Assembly (NCBI RefSeq): GCF_029626175.1
Contig: NZ_JARUBM010000002.1
Location: forward strand, 4,047,001 to 4,111,000
Direction: 5' to 3'
Length of the DNA: 64,000 nucleotides
Source: Micromonospora sp. WMMD1082
GTDB lineage: Bacteria; Actinomycetota; Actinomycetes; Mycobacteriales; Micromonosporaceae
A program made the translations under genes and the position numbers. Positions 9,736-20,609 of this stretch are shown here, in pieces. Numbering within the stretch: position 1 is the stretch's first letter; each line of letters opens with the position of its first letter. The notes under the pieces were generated by a model. The model saw only the letters and a list, made by a program, of their open reading frames with translations, searched no databases and was not told the DNA's origin.

Positions 9736-9957
9736 ATGGCCGACAACCCTCACCGCAGAAGCCCCGACGAGCACTCGTCGGAAGGTGTGGCCGGAGCCGT
9801 CCTCGGTTACCTGCTCGCCGGCATCGTGGTGTGGGGATTCCTCGGCTGGTTGGCGGGGGAGTTCCTCGGCGTGCCGACCGGCGTCGGGATCGCCGTGGGC
9901 ATGATGCTCGGCGCAGCCGGAGCGATCTACCTGATCATGAAGAGGCTCGGTGCCTGA
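9736..9957 (+). CDS. AtpZ/AtpI-family small membrane protein
   Basis: A 73-residue protein with a polar N-terminus and two membrane helices: about residues 21-41 and 47-66, joined by a short GEFLGVP turn. This is the layout of the ATPase_gene1 (AtpZ) family, encoded next to atpB in many bacteria and thought to help c-ring assembly or Mg2+ entry. It ends at TGA overlapping a possible GTG for atpB. A TAGTGT hexamer at 9720-9725 could be the -10 element of the operon. Having both an AtpI-like and an AtpZ-like gene is notable; most operons carry one. Confidence 0.8.
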   Translation: MADNPHRRSPDEHSSEGVAGAVLGYLLAGIVVWGFLGWLAGEFLGVPTGVGIAVGMMLGAAGAIYLIMKRLGA

Positions 9958-9999
9958 GTGCCGGCACGCGCGGGTCTGTCGAGTGCGGAGGATGACACG

Positions 10000-10779
10000 G
10001 TGAGCGGACAGCTTGTCGCCGCTGAGGGCCTTCCCTGGCCCCCCAGCGTCGGAGACTTCTACCCGCCGGATCTCGCCGGCCCGTGGGTCACGAAGTTCAC
10101 GCTCATGATCTGGCTGGCCGTCGGGCTGCTGATCATCTTCTTCATGCTGACCTACCGAAACCCGAAGCTTGTGCCGAGCAAGGGCCAGTGGTACGCGGAG
10201 TCGATCTACGGCCTGGTCCGGGACAACATCGCCCGGGAGCAGATGGGCAAGGACGGCATCCGGTTCGCGCCGTACTTCACCGTCCTGTTCTGCTTCATCG
10301 TGGTGACCAACCTCTTCGGCATCACCCCCGGGTTGCAGATCTCGCCGAACTCGCACATCGCCTTCCCGATCGTGCTCGCCGTCATCTCCTACGTGATGTA
10401 CCTCTACATCGGCGTCCGCAAGCACGGTCTGGGCCGCTACCTCAAGCAGAGCCTGATCCTGCCGGGCGTGCCGTGGCCGATGCACTTCCTGCTGATCCCG
10501 ATCGAGTTCCTGCAGACGTTCATCGTGCGGCCGGTCACCCTGGCGGTCCGGCTCTTCGCGAACATGTTCGCCGGCCACCTGATCCTGCTGGTCTTCACCG
10601 TCGGCGGCTTCGTGATGCTCGCCTCGGACAATCTCTTCGTCCAGATCTCGTCGATCGCCGCCTTCCTGATGGCCATCGTGATGGCCTTCTTCGAGGTGCT
10701 GGTCGCGCTGCTGCAGGCGTATGTCTTCGTCACTTTGACCGCCAACTACGTCGGCAGCTCGCTCGCCGACGAGCACTGA
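10000..10779 (+). CDS. atpB: ATP synthase Fo subunit a
   Basis: Membrane stator subunit forming the two proton half-channels. Several hydrophobic helices are visible. The essential arginine is Arg184 in the motif RPVTLAVRLFANMFAGH; it faces the c-ring carboxylate. I start at the GTG at 10000 because a GGAGGA site sits six bases upstream, giving 259 residues starting VSGQLVAAEG. A GTG at 9958, immediately after the AtpZ stop codon, would add 14 residues and cannot be excluded. It is the first structural gene of the operon; atpE follows after a 93-base gap with its own ribosome binding site. Confidence 0.95.
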   Translation: MSGQLVAAEGLPWPPSVGDFYPPDLAGPWVTKFTLMIWLAVGLLIIFFMLTYRNPKLVPSKGQWYAESIYGLVRDNIAREQMGKDGIRFAPYFTVLFCFIVVTNLFGITPGLQISPNSHIAFPIVLAVISYVMYLYIGVRKHGLGRYLKQSLILPGVPWPMHFLLIPIEFLQTFIVRPVTLAVRLFANMFAGHLILLVFTVGGFVMLASDNLFVQISSIAAFLMAIVMAFFEVLVALLQAYVFVTLTANYVGSSLADEH

Positions 10780-10839
10780 CCCAGACCCGGCGGGCCGCCC
10801 GGCCCGACAAGAGCTTCCGGCACGACCGCGTACGCGTGA

Positions 10840-11097
<258 letters not shown>

Positions 11098-11126
11098 CCG
11101 TCCGTTAGTCGATCCGGAGGTCTGAC

Positions 11127-11654
11127 ATGAAGATTCTCGCCGCTGAGGGTCACCACCCGCTCGTGCCGATCTGGCAGGAGCTCGTCGTCGGGACGATCGC
11201 CTTCGCGCTGCTCTGCTTCGTGCTGATGAAGTTCGTGCTGCCGCGCATGGAGGCGATGTACCAGGCGCGGGTCGACGCGATCGAGGGCGGCCTCAAGCGC
11301 GCCGAGGCTGCTCAGGCCGAAGCGAACCAGCTGCTCGAGCAGTACCGTGCCCAGCTCGCCGAGGTGCGTACCGAGGCAGCCCGGATCCGGGACGACGCCC
11401 GCGCCGACGCCGAGTCGATCCGCACGGACATCCTGGCCAAGGCCCGGGAGGAGTCCGACCGGATCATCGCCGCCGGCCGGGAGTCGCTGAACGTGGAGCG
11501 CCAGACCATCGTGCGCGAGCTGCGCGCGGAGGTCGGTGGCCTCGCGGTCGACCTGGCCAGCCGGATCGTGGGCGAGTCGCTCGCCGACGAGGCCCGCCGC
11601 AAGGGCACCGTCGAGCGGTTCCTCACCGACCTCGAGAGCGCGGGGGCCCGCTGA
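11127..11654 (+). CDS. atpF: ATP synthase Fo subunit b
   Basis: Peripheral stalk subunit of 175 residues. One N-terminal membrane helix (about residues 15-37) is followed by a long charged coiled coil rich in Ala, Glu and Arg that spans from the membrane to F1. Its ATG has a CGGAGG site. The stop codon TGA overlaps the atpH start by one base (TGATG), so the two stalk subunits are translationally coupled. Confidence 0.96.
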   Translation: MKILAAEGHHPLVPIWQELVVGTIAFALLCFVLMKFVLPRMEAMYQARVDAIEGGLKRAEAAQAEANQLLEQYRAQLAEVRTEAARIRDDARADAESIRTDILAKAREESDRIIAAGRESLNVERQTIVRELRAEVGGLAVDLASRIVGESLADEARRKGTVERFLTDLESAGAR

Positions 11655-12475
11655 TGCAGGCCGCCAGCCGGGAGTCCTACGCCACCGCGCTCGCGCGGCT
11701 GGAGGAGTACGTCGGCAGCGCCGAGCCGTCGGCGGTGGCCACCACCGGCGGCGAGCTGCTCGCCGTGGCGGACCTGCTGCGGCGCGAGGTCCGGCTGCGC
11801 CGGGCGCTCTCCGACCCGGCCCGCGACGGCGCGGACCGGACCGGGCTGCTGACCTCGGTGCTCTCCGGCAAGGTCGGCGCGGACGCGCTCGACCTGCTCG
11901 GCACCCTGGTCGCCGGCCGGTGGTCGGCACCGTCGGAGCTGCTCGACGGTGCCGAGCGCCTCGGTGTGCAGGCGCTGCTCGCCAGCGCGGACCGCGCCGA
12001 CGAGCTCGGCGAGGTGGAGGACGAGCTGTTCCGCTTCGGCCAGGTGGTCGCCGCGGACCCGCAGCTGTCCAACGCCCTGTCCGACCCGATCGCGCCGACG
12101 GCCCAGCGGGCCGAGCTGGTCGGGATGCTCCTGGCGGACAAGGCGCGCCCGGTGACGGTGCGGCTGGTGGAGGCGGCCCTGGCCGGCTTCGGCGGCCGGT
12201 CGTTCTCCGCCGCGCTGACCCGGCTGGTGGAGCTGGCGGCGGAACGGCGTGACCGGCAGGTCGCGTACGTGACCGTCGCGGCACCGCTGACCGAGGACGA
12301 GGAACGCCGGCTGGGCGACCAGCTCTCGGCCATCTACGGTCGGGCCGTGGCTCTGAAGCTTACGGTTGACCCGACGATCCTCGGCGGAGCGAGCGTCCGG
12401 GTGGGTTCGGACCTGTACGACGGGACGATCCTGCGCCGCCTCAACGAGACCCGTAACGCGCTCGCGAAGCGCTGA
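11654..12475 (+). CDS. atpH: ATP synthase F1 subunit delta
   Basis: Links the peripheral stalk to the top of F1. At 273 residues it is about 100 longer than the E. coli subunit, as is normal in actinobacteria. The conserved OSCP-type C-terminal segment includes VDPTILGGASVRVGSDLYDG, the hallmark of the family. It starts in the stop codon of atpF. A 93-base gap before atpA contains a short GTATC/GATAC inverted repeat around a CCCGGGCCCC centre. Confidence 0.95.
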   Translation: MQAASRESYATALARLEEYVGSAEPSAVATTGGELLAVADLLRREVRLRRALSDPARDGADRTGLLTSVLSGKVGADALDLLGTLVAGRWSAPSELLDGAERLGVQALLASADRADELGEVEDELFRFGQVVAADPQLSNALSDPIAPTAQRAELVGMLLADKARPVTVRLVEAALAGFGGRSFSAALTRLVELAAERRDRQVAYVTVAAPLTEDEERRLGDQLSAIYGRAVALKLTVDPTILGGASVRVGSDLYDGTILRRLNETRNALAKR

Positions 12476-12568
12476 CCAGCACCCCGCGAAGCGCCCGGAA
12501 ACGACAGTCGACCCGAGGACCGGTCGGTACTAGGTATCCCGGGCCCCTGATACTTAAGGAAGCAGAGG

Positions 12569-14215
12569 ATGGCCGAGCTGACCATCTCGACGGAAGAGAT
12601 CCGCGGCGCTCTGGAGCGCTACGTCTCCTCCTACTCGCCCGACGTCTCCCGTGAGGAGGTCGGCACCGTCGCCGACACCGGCGACGGCATCGCCCACGTC
12701 GAGGGCCTGCCCTCGACCATGACCAACGAGCTGCTGGAGTTCGAGGACGGCACGCTCGGCGTGGCGCTGAACCTCGACGTCCGGGAGATCGGTGTCGTCG
12801 TCCTCGGCGACTACTCCGGGCTCGAGGAGGGGCAGCGCGTCAAGCGCACCGGCCGGGTGCTCTCGGTGCCCATCGGCGACGCCTTCCTGGGTCGCGTGGT
12901 CAACGCGCTCGGCCAGCCGATCGACGGCCTCGGCGACATCGCCGACGAGGGCTACCGGGAGCTGGAGCTCCAGGCCCCGAACGTGATGGCGCGGCAGTCC
13001 GTCTTCGAGCCGATGCAGACCGGCATCAAGGCCATCGACGCGATGACCCCGATCGGTCGCGGCCAGCGGCAGCTGATCATCGGTGACCGCAAGACCGGTA
13101 AGACCACGGTCGCCCTGGACGCCATCCTCAACCAGCGGGAGAACTGGGCCTCCGGCGACCCGAAGAAGCAGGTCCGCTGCATCTACGTCGCCATCGGCCA
13201 GAAGGCCTCCACCATCGCCTCCATCAAGGGGCAGCTGGAGGAGGCGGGCGCGATGGAGTACACCACCATCGTCGCCTCCCCGGCGTCCGACCCGGCCGGC
13301 TTCAAGTACCTCGCCCCCTACACCGGCTCGGCCATCGGCCAGCACTGGATGTACGGCGGCAAGCACGTCCTGATCGTCTTCGACGACCTGAGCAAGCAGG
13401 CCGAGGCGTACCGTGCCGTGTCGCTGCTGTTGCGTCGCCCGCCGGGCCGTGAGGCGTACCCGGGTGACGTCTTCTACCTGCACTCCCGGCTGCTGGAGCG
13501 CTGCGCGAAGCTCTCCGACGAGATGGGCGGCGGCTCGATGACCGGCCTGCCGATCATCGAGACGAAGGCCAACGACATCTCGGCCTTCATCCCGACCAAC
13601 GTCATCTCGATCACCGACGGCCAGATCTTCCTCGAGACCGACCTGTTCAACCAGGGCGTCCGGCCGGCCATCAACGTCGGCACCTCGGTCTCCCGGGTCG
13701 GTGGCGCCGCGCAGGTGAAGCCGATGAAGAAGGTCTCCGGTTCGCTGCGGCTGAACCTTGCCCAGTTCCGTGAGCTGGAGGCGTTCGCCGCCTTCGCCTC
13801 GGACCTGGACAAGGCCTCCCGCGCCCAGCTGGACCGCGGCGCCCGCCTGGTGGAGCTGCTCAAGCAGCCGAACTACTCGCCGTACCCGGTGCAGGACCAG
13901 GTCGTCGCGGTCTGGGCCGGCACCGAGGGCAAGCTGGACGACATCCCGGTCGGCGACGTCAAGCGCTTCGAGACGCAGTTCCTGGAGCAGCTGCGGCGCA
14001 AGCACAACGCCACGCTGCAGGCGATCGCGGACAACAAGTGGGACGACGAGATCGTCGCCACCCTCGACGCCGCCATCACCGAGTTCAAGCAGGGCTTCCT
14101 CGGCCGCGAGGACGAGCGCACCGTCAACGAGGCGCCGGCGGCGCCGCTGGAGGGCGAGGCCGAGCACGAGACGGTCACCCGCTACAGCGGCGGGGCCCCG
14201 GCCCAGAAGCAGTAG
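12569..14215 (+). CDS. atpA: ATP synthase F1 subunit alpha
   Basis: Non-catalytic nucleotide-binding subunit of the F1 hexamer, 548 residues. The Walker A loop GDRKTGKT is at about residue 172, and the Walker B region is [11 protein letters not shown]. The signature [17 protein letters not shown] is present. The C-terminus carries an extended acidic tail (about 30 residues ending in QKQ), typical of actinobacteria. In mycobacteria such an extension suppresses ATP hydrolysis; I infer but cannot show the same here. Its ATG has an AAGGAAGCAGAGG leader. Confidence 0.98.
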   Translation: MAELTISTEEIRGALERYVSSYSPDVSREEVGTVADTGDGIAHVEGLPSTMTNELLEFEDGTLGVALNLDVREIGVVVLGDYSGLEEGQRVKRTGRVLSVPIGDAFLGRVVNALGQPIDGLGDIADEGYRELELQAPNVMARQSVFEPMQTGIKAIDAMTPIGRGQRQLIIGDRKTGKTTVALDAILNQRENWASGDPKKQVRCIYVAIGQKASTIASIKGQLEEAGAMEYTTIVASPASDPAGFKYLAPYTGSAIGQHWMYGGKHVLIVFDDLSKQAEAYRAVSLLLRRPPGREAYPGDVFYLHSRLLERCAKLSDEMGGGSMTGLPIIETKANDISAFIPTNVISITDGQIFLETDLFNQGVRPAINVGTSVSRVGGAAQVKPMKKVSGSLRLNLAQFRELEAFAAFASDLDKASRAQLDRGARLVELLKQPNYSPYPVQDQVVAVWAGTEGKLDDIPVGDVKRFETQFLEQLRRKHNATLQAIADNKWDDEIVATLDAAITEFKQGFLGREDERTVNEAPAAPLEGEAEHETVTRYSGGAPAQKQ

Positions 14216-14224
14216 GGTCGGGCC

Positions 14225-16617
<2,393 letters not shown>

Positions 16618-16637
16618 CCCTTCGGCTCGAACGAAAG

Positions 16638-16668
16638 AAGGCCGCCCCGGTAACCCCGGGGCGGCCTT
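16638..16668 (+). terminator. Strong hairpin terminator after atpD
   Basis: Thirteen bases at 16638-16650 (AAGGCCGCCCCGG) pair perfectly with 16656-16668 around a 5-base loop, 20 bases after the atpD stop codon. The A-rich left flank and AAGG/CCTT ends suit a terminator that works in both directions. Confidence 0.85.
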
Positions 16669-16839
16669 CCGTTCATCTTCGCGACGTACTATCTCCGCTG
16701 CCCGGTTTCCCGTGCTCGGCGATCACGCCGCCCGCGAGATACCGTCTAGCCACGCTCGTACAGATGCGCGGTGATGGGTTTAAACCATTCGGCCACGCGC
16801 GCCCGTATCTCCCAGGGGGCGCGACGAACGGAGATGCTT

Positions 16840-17991
16840 GTGGGTAAGGCCGGCAGGGGTGGTAAGCGCGGCAAGCGCGGTGGGCGCTCGTCCGTGTGGC
16901 GGGGTGTGCCGCGTTGGGCGCAGCTCTGCACCATCTTCGGCGTCGTGTTGATGGTGCTCAGCGGGACCAGTCTGGTCGGCGCGGAGGCGCTGATGGCCCG
17001 CTACGAGGGCGCGATCGGCAAGGCCGACCTCTTCGGCGACCAGGCGGCCGGCGCCAGCGAGCGCAAGAGCGACATCAAGGGCCCGCTCAACATCCTGCTG
17101 GTCGGCATCGACCCGCGCGACGAGGACACCCCGCCCCTGGCCGACGCGATCATGGTCCTGCACGTGCCGAAGGAGATGGACCGGGCCTACCTCTTCTCGC
17201 TCCCGCGCGACCTCTACGTCGAGATCCCGCCGTTCCGGAAGGCGGAGTTCAACGGCGCCACCAGCAAGCTGAACGACGCGATGTCCTTCGGCAGCCGGGT
17301 GCCCGGCGGGAAGCCGGACGCCGCGCGGGGCTTCGAGCTGCTCGCCCTCACCGCGCAGCGGGTCACCGGGATCGAGCGCTTCGACGCCGGTGCGATCATC
17401 AACTTCTCCGGCTTCCAGAAGATCGTCGACGCCATGGGTGGGGTCACGATGAACATCGAGCGGGAGGTCCGCTCCGAGCACCGCGAGCCGGACGGCAAGC
17501 ACCGCAAGGGCAAGCCCGGCGGTGGCGGCTACGTCGGGCCGCAGGCGGTCTACCCGAAGGGCAAGCAGCACCTGAGCGGCTGGCAGGCGCTGGACTACGT
17601 CCGCCAGCGTTACGAGAAGAACGGCGTGATCGACGGTGACTACGGCCGGCAGCGGCACCAGCAGCAGTTCGTCAAGGCGATGGCCGGCCAGGCCCTCAGC
17701 GCCGACGTGGTGACCAACCCGGTCAAGCTGGACCGGGTGCTCCGGGCGGCGGGCGAGTCGCTGATCTTCAGCGGCCGGGGGCACAGCGTGATCGACTTCG
17801 GCCTCGCGCTCAAGGACATCCGCCCCGGCAACATCCAGATGATCAAGCTGCCGGGTGGCGGCGTCTTCGAGAACGGGAAGTACCGTGGCGAGCGCTTCGA
17901 GTCCGAGGTCGACGACTTCTTCGTCGCGCTGGAACGGGAACTGCTGGACCCGTTCCTCCTCGAACATCCCAAGCTGGTGAACAGGACCTGA
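16840..17991 (+). CDS. LytR-CpsA-Psr (LCP) family cell-wall glycopolymer ligase
   Basis: LCP enzymes move polyprenyl-linked glycopolymers (teichoic acid, arabinogalactan or similar) onto peptidoglycan outside the cell. Visible here: a Lys/Arg/Gly-rich cytoplasmic N-terminus, one membrane helix (about residues 28-48), then the LCP domain with NILLVGIDPRDED, FSLPRDLYVEIP and the LDYVRQRYEK motif; these supply the Asp and Arg residues of the pyrophosphate-lipid site. I start at the GTG at 16840, six bases after GGAG; an ATG at 16834 overlaps that site. The gene stands between atpD and atpC but is behind a terminator and needs its own promoter. Confidence 0.9.
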   Translation: MGKAGRGGKRGKRGGRSSVWRGVPRWAQLCTIFGVVLMVLSGTSLVGAEALMARYEGAIGKADLFGDQAAGASERKSDIKGPLNILLVGIDPRDEDTPPLADAIMVLHVPKEMDRAYLFSLPRDLYVEIPPFRKAEFNGATSKLNDAMSFGSRVPGGKPDAARGFELLALTAQRVTGIERFDAGAIINFSGFQKIVDAMGGVTMNIEREVRSEHREPDGKHRKGKPGGGGYVGPQAVYPKGKQHLSGWQALDYVRQRYEKNGVIDGDYGRQRHQQQFVKAMAGQALSADVVTNPVKLDRVLRAAGESLIFSGRGHSVIDFGLALKDIRPGNIQMIKLPGGGVFENGKYRGERFESEVDDFFVALERELLDPFLLEHPKLVNRT

Positions 17992-18041
17992 TCGGCCCGC
18001 GGGTCTCGGCACCCGCCTGAAGAACACGTCCGGTACGGGAC

Positions 18042-18047
18042 TAGACT
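18042..18047 (+). promoter_or_regulatory. Candidate -10 box for atpC
   Basis: TAGACT lies 32 bases before the atpC GTG in the 88-base gap after the LCP gene. It matches the -10 hexamer seen repeatedly in this window. No convincing -35 box is visible. It would give atpC a short leader that includes its AAGGAG site. Confidence 0.4.
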
Positions 18048-18079
18048 TTCCCAATCCGCCGCCTCAGCAAGGAGACAGC

Positions 18080-18364
18080 GTGGCAGAGCAGCTTAACGTC
18101 CAGCTCGTGGCCGTCGAGGAAAAGGTCTGGTCGGGCAAGGCCGAGATGGTCATGGCCCGGACGACCGAGGGTGAGCTGGGCGTGCTGCCGGGGCACGCGC
18201 CCCTGCTCGGCCAGCTCGCCGAGCCCGGCCAGGTGCGCATCAAGCTCCCCGGGGGCGAGCAGCTCACCTACGAGGTGGCCGGCGGGTTCCTGTCGGTGAG
18301 CGAGCGGGGTGTGACCGTGCTGGCCGAGAACGCCACCCCGGCCTCCGCCGCTGCGGGCAACTGA
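18080..18364 (+). CDS. atpC: ATP synthase F1 subunit epsilon
   Basis: Central stalk subunit and intrinsic inhibitor of F1, 94 residues. Only the N-terminal beta-sandwich is present (VEEKVWSGKAEMV, TEGELGVLPGHAPLLGQL); the C-terminal inhibitory helical pair of the E. coli protein is largely missing. The short form is usual in actinobacteria. AAGGAG is five bases before the GTG. It is separated from atpD by a terminator and the LCP gene, so its dosage relative to the rest of F1 must be set separately. Confidence 0.93.
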   Translation: MAEQLNVQLVAVEEKVWSGKAEMVMARTTEGELGVLPGHAPLLGQLAEPGQVRIKLPGGEQLTYEVAGGFLSVSERGVTVLAENATPASAAAGN

Positions 18365-18376
18365 GCCGACCCGCCG

Positions 18377-18832
18377 ATGGAGATCGTCGAAGGGATCGGA
18401 ATCGGCGTCGCCGTGGTCCTCGGCGCGATCCTGTTCCTCTTCATCCGGCGGGCTCTGGTCACCCGTAGCGGGGGCATCATCCGGCTCAGCGTGCGGACCT
18501 CCACCATGCTCGACGGCCGCGGCTGGGCACCCGGTTTCGGCCGCTTCGTCGGCGACGAACTCCGCTGGTACCGGATGTTCAGTTTCGCCGTACGCCCCAA
18601 GCGGGTGCTCTCCCGCGAAGGGCTGACGGTGGAGCGACGGCGACTGCCCGAAGCGCAGGAACGGATGTCCATGCCGGCCGACTGGATCATCCTCCGCTGT
18701 ACCAGTCGACACGCCCCGGTCGAGATCGCCATGGCACGATCCACCGTCACCGGGTTTCTCTCCTGGCTCGAGGCCGCCCCTCCGGGGGCGGTCTCGCCGC
18801 GTATGGCCTCCCAGGACTGGCCGGCCGCCTGA
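18377..18832 (+). CDS. DUF2550 membrane-anchored protein
   Basis: A 151-residue protein with one N-terminal membrane helix (residues about 7-26) followed by a compact basic domain (WYRMFSFAVRPKRVLSREGL, PADWIILRCTSRH). This is the DUF2550 family, which in actinobacteria regularly follows atpC; its role is unknown. The start is 12 bases from the atpC stop codon, so the two are co-transcribed. Confidence 0.87.
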   Translation: MEIVEGIGIGVAVVLGAILFLFIRRALVTRSGGIIRLSVRTSTMLDGRGWAPGFGRFVGDELRWYRMFSFAVRPKRVLSREGLTVERRRLPEAQERMSMPADWIILRCTSRHAPVEIAMARSTVTGFLSWLEAAPPGAVSPRMASQDWPAA

Positions 18833-18873
18833 CGCACCGCCGGGCCGGCGCCTCGGCTGGCCGAGCCACGACA

Positions 18874-18922
18874 TGCGGCAACTGGGGCCTTCCCACCCAC
18901 GCGATGCCCCCAAGTTGCCGCA
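18874..18922 (+). terminator. Long hairpin after DUF2550
   Basis: TGCGGCAACT at 18874-18883 pairs with 18913-18922, continued by GGGGC/GCCCC with a two-base bulge; the loop has 17 bases. A smaller CTCGG-CTGG-CCGAG hairpin at 18852-18865 precedes it. Position 42 bases after a stop codon suggests a terminator. The arm belongs to a class of long hairpins seen elsewhere in the window. Confidence 0.6.
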
Positions 18923-19299
18923 ACCCGTGACCCAGCGGCGGGCGGGGGCCGTAGAACGGTAAACCGTCCGAGCTCTGCACCCGTGTGCGCCGATCGACGC
19001 GCGATGTCCGGTTCGCGGGTGGTCGGGGTCACTCCCGGGCCGGAATGGCTGGGGGGTGGGGGTGGTTGTACACCCCTGAACGGCCGAGGAGGACGCCCGG
19101 TGTGGCGGGTGGGTCGGGGTCGGGGAATGGCCCGGGCCGGTCGGTCGTTGTACATGGTCTGGCGCGGTGGTGTGGCTCTGTTGGCCCCGCGCGCCGAGCA
19201 GGTCTTCTTTCCCCCTTTTTTGTTTGGGCGCCTGACGGTGCTTGCGCATGTCCGGTCCCCCCTTGGTCGGTGTGCGTCGACCCCCGAATGGAGCTTGTC
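18923..19299 (+). other. 377-base leader region before the secreted lysozyme-like gene
   Basis: No coding region that I can support. The stretch is rich in G and T on the plus strand, with runs such as CTTTCCCCCTTTTTTG at about 19206-19221, rare in this genome. A GCGCGG/CCGCGC stem lies just before this T-run, which together resemble an intrinsic attenuator. I searched by eye for the c-di-AMP (ydaO) riboswitch that often precedes actinobacterial wall hydrolases and did not find its conserved cores. Confidence 0.35.
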
Positions 19300-19881
19300 A
19301 TGAACTCGATGTTGCGTAAGACGGTGCTGGGTGTTGCTGGTGTGGCGTGTGCTGGTGGGCTGGTTGCTGGTCCGGTTGCCGCGTTCGCGGAGGGTCCGCT
19401 GGCGGGTGCCACGACTGTGGTGCAGGCTGACAAGCCGGATATGAGCACGCTGATCCCGCATGGTGTGCAGGGCGCCCAGTCGCGCATCGACCTCTCCGAT
19501 GAGCAGGTCGGCAACGTGAAGGCGATCATCGCGGCGACGAAGAAGACTGACATGGATGAGCGTGCCGCCGTGGTGGCGATCGGTACGGCGTTGCAGGAGT
19601 CGAAGTTGGAGAACCTGGGTCACCTGGGTGACCGCAACGACCACGATTCGCAGGGTCTGTTCCAGCAGCGTCCGTCCAGTGGTTGGGGCACGGTGGAGCA
19701 GATCACCGACCCGGAGTACTCGACCCTGGCGTTCCTGAAGGGGTTGAAGCAGGTCGACGGCTGGCAGGACATGCCGCTGACCGTGGCCGCGCAGACGGTG
19801 CAGGTGTCGGCGTTCCCGGATCACTACGCGCAGTGGGAGCAGCTGGCCGCCGATCTGGTAGCCGAGCACTGGAACAGCTGA
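19300..19881 (+). CDS. Secreted lysozyme/transglycosylase-like protein
   Basis: A 193-residue exported protein. The signal peptide has a basic start (MNSMLRK), a hydrophobic core and an AFA cleavage site near residue 29. The mature part contains ALQESKLENLG, placing a Glu-Ser pair like the catalytic glutamate of SLT-type transglycosylases, followed by DHDSQGLFQQRPSSGWGT, which is widespread in actinobacterial wall-associated proteins. Wall hydrolysis is inferred. GGAG lies six bases before the ATG at 19300. The signal-peptide codons use many T-ending triplets (GTT, GGT, GCT) unlike the C/G-ending norm around it, which may mark high expression or transfer. A strong terminator follows. Confidence 0.75.
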   Translation: MNSMLRKTVLGVAGVACAGGLVAGPVAAFAEGPLAGATTVVQADKPDMSTLIPHGVQGAQSRIDLSDEQVGNVKAIIAATKKTDMDERAAVVAIGTALQESKLENLGHLGDRNDHDSQGLFQQRPSSGWGTVEQITDPEYSTLAFLKGLKQVDGWQDMPLTVAAQTVQVSAFPDHYAQWEQLAADLVAEHWNS

Positions 19882-19933
19882 CAACGGGAGCAGTTGACCC
19901 GATAGACATTCCTCCACAGGGGGAGCAGGAAAC

Positions 19934-19967
19934 CGCTGGCCGGCACCCGGATGGGTGCCGGCCAGCG
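19934..19967 (+). terminator. Perfect 15-bp hairpin terminator
   Basis: CGCTGGCCGGCACCC at 19934-19948 pairs perfectly with 19953-19967 around a GGAT loop, 52 bases after the stop codon of the secreted protein. Confidence 0.88.
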
Positions 19968-20073
19968 GCGTCCCCCCGCCACGAGCAAGCAAACCCAAGC
20001 AGACCCAACCCAACCCAGCCCAAAGAATCACTCCCACTACCACCTGAGCGGCCGTACGGCCAACGACCACGAC

Positions 20074-20147
20074 GGGCTGGGGGCGACCGTGCCCGGCGCA
20101 GGGATCAAGCCTGACCGCCCGGAGCCGGGCACGGTCGCCCCCAGCCC
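20074..20147. terminator. 24-bp perfect inverted repeat between convergent genes
   Basis: Bases 20074-20097 and 20124-20147 are perfect reverse complements, with a 26-base spacer. It lies between the secreted-protein gene and the oppositely oriented VOC gene, 49 bases from the latter's stop codon. It most likely terminates the VOC transcript. Flanking DNA on both sides (19981-20035 and 20150-20195) is a C/A-rich simple repeat of CCCAA-type units. Confidence 0.65.
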
Positions 20148-20195
20148 TCAAGCCCAGCCACCGCCAGCCCAACCCCAACCCCAACCCGACCCCGC

Positions 20196-20609
20196 TCAGG
20201 AAGCCACCAGCTCCACCTCGTACCCCTGCCCGTCGGCCAGGTACGCGGCGTACGTCTGCGGCCCGCCGGCGTGCGGGTGGCGGTCGGGAAAGAGCAACTG
20301 CCAGCCGTACGCCGGGGCCTGCTCGGTGAGTCGGTCCACGGCGGCGGGTGGGCCGGCGTGGAAGGCCAGGTGGTTGAGCCCCGGGGCGAGCCGGTCGTGG
20401 CGGCGGCCGGAGAGTGCGGGTGACTCCTCCAGCACGAGGTACGTCGGGCCGAGTCGCCAGGAATGGCCGTTCGGCCACTGCTGGAAGGACGTCCAGCCCA
20501 ACTGGCCGAGGAGCCAGCCCCAACTGCGTATCGCGGCGGCCAGGTCGGGTACCCAGACCTCCACGTGGTGCAGTGCTCCGACCGTCAACGGGCTCCGCCC
20601 GGCACCCAT
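20196..20609 (-). CDS. VOC (glyoxalase/bleomycin-resistance) superfamily protein
   Basis: A 137-residue protein with the paired beta-alpha-beta-beta-beta modules of the vicinal-oxygen-chelate fold: HHVEVWVPDLAAAIRSWGWL at the start, LNHLAFHAG in the middle and GYEVELV at the end. His and Glu in these strands are the usual metal ligands. Substrate unknown. The ATG at 20609 has GGAG seven bases upstream and starts 25 bases inside the end of the adenosyltransferase gene, so the two genes form an overlapping operon. Confidence 0.8.
   Translation of the reverse strand: MGAGRSPLTVGALHHVEVWVPDLAAAIRSWGWLLGQLGWTSFQQWPNGHSWRLGPTYLVLEESPALSGRRHDRLAPGLNHLAFHAGPPAAVDRLTEQAPAYGWQLLFPDRHPHAGGPQTYAAYLADGQGYEVELVAS

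Noticed and set aside
16740..16800. Minus-strand stretch TGGCCGAATGGTTTAAACC that resembles a tRNA-Ser/Leu D-arm
   Set aside because: No T-arm GGTTCRAATCC, anticodon stem or acceptor pairing could be found within reach on that strand.
18923..19299. c-di-AMP (ydaO) riboswitch before the secreted lysozyme-like gene
   Set aside because: The conserved cores of that riboswitch are not visible by eye; a covariance-model search would be decisive.
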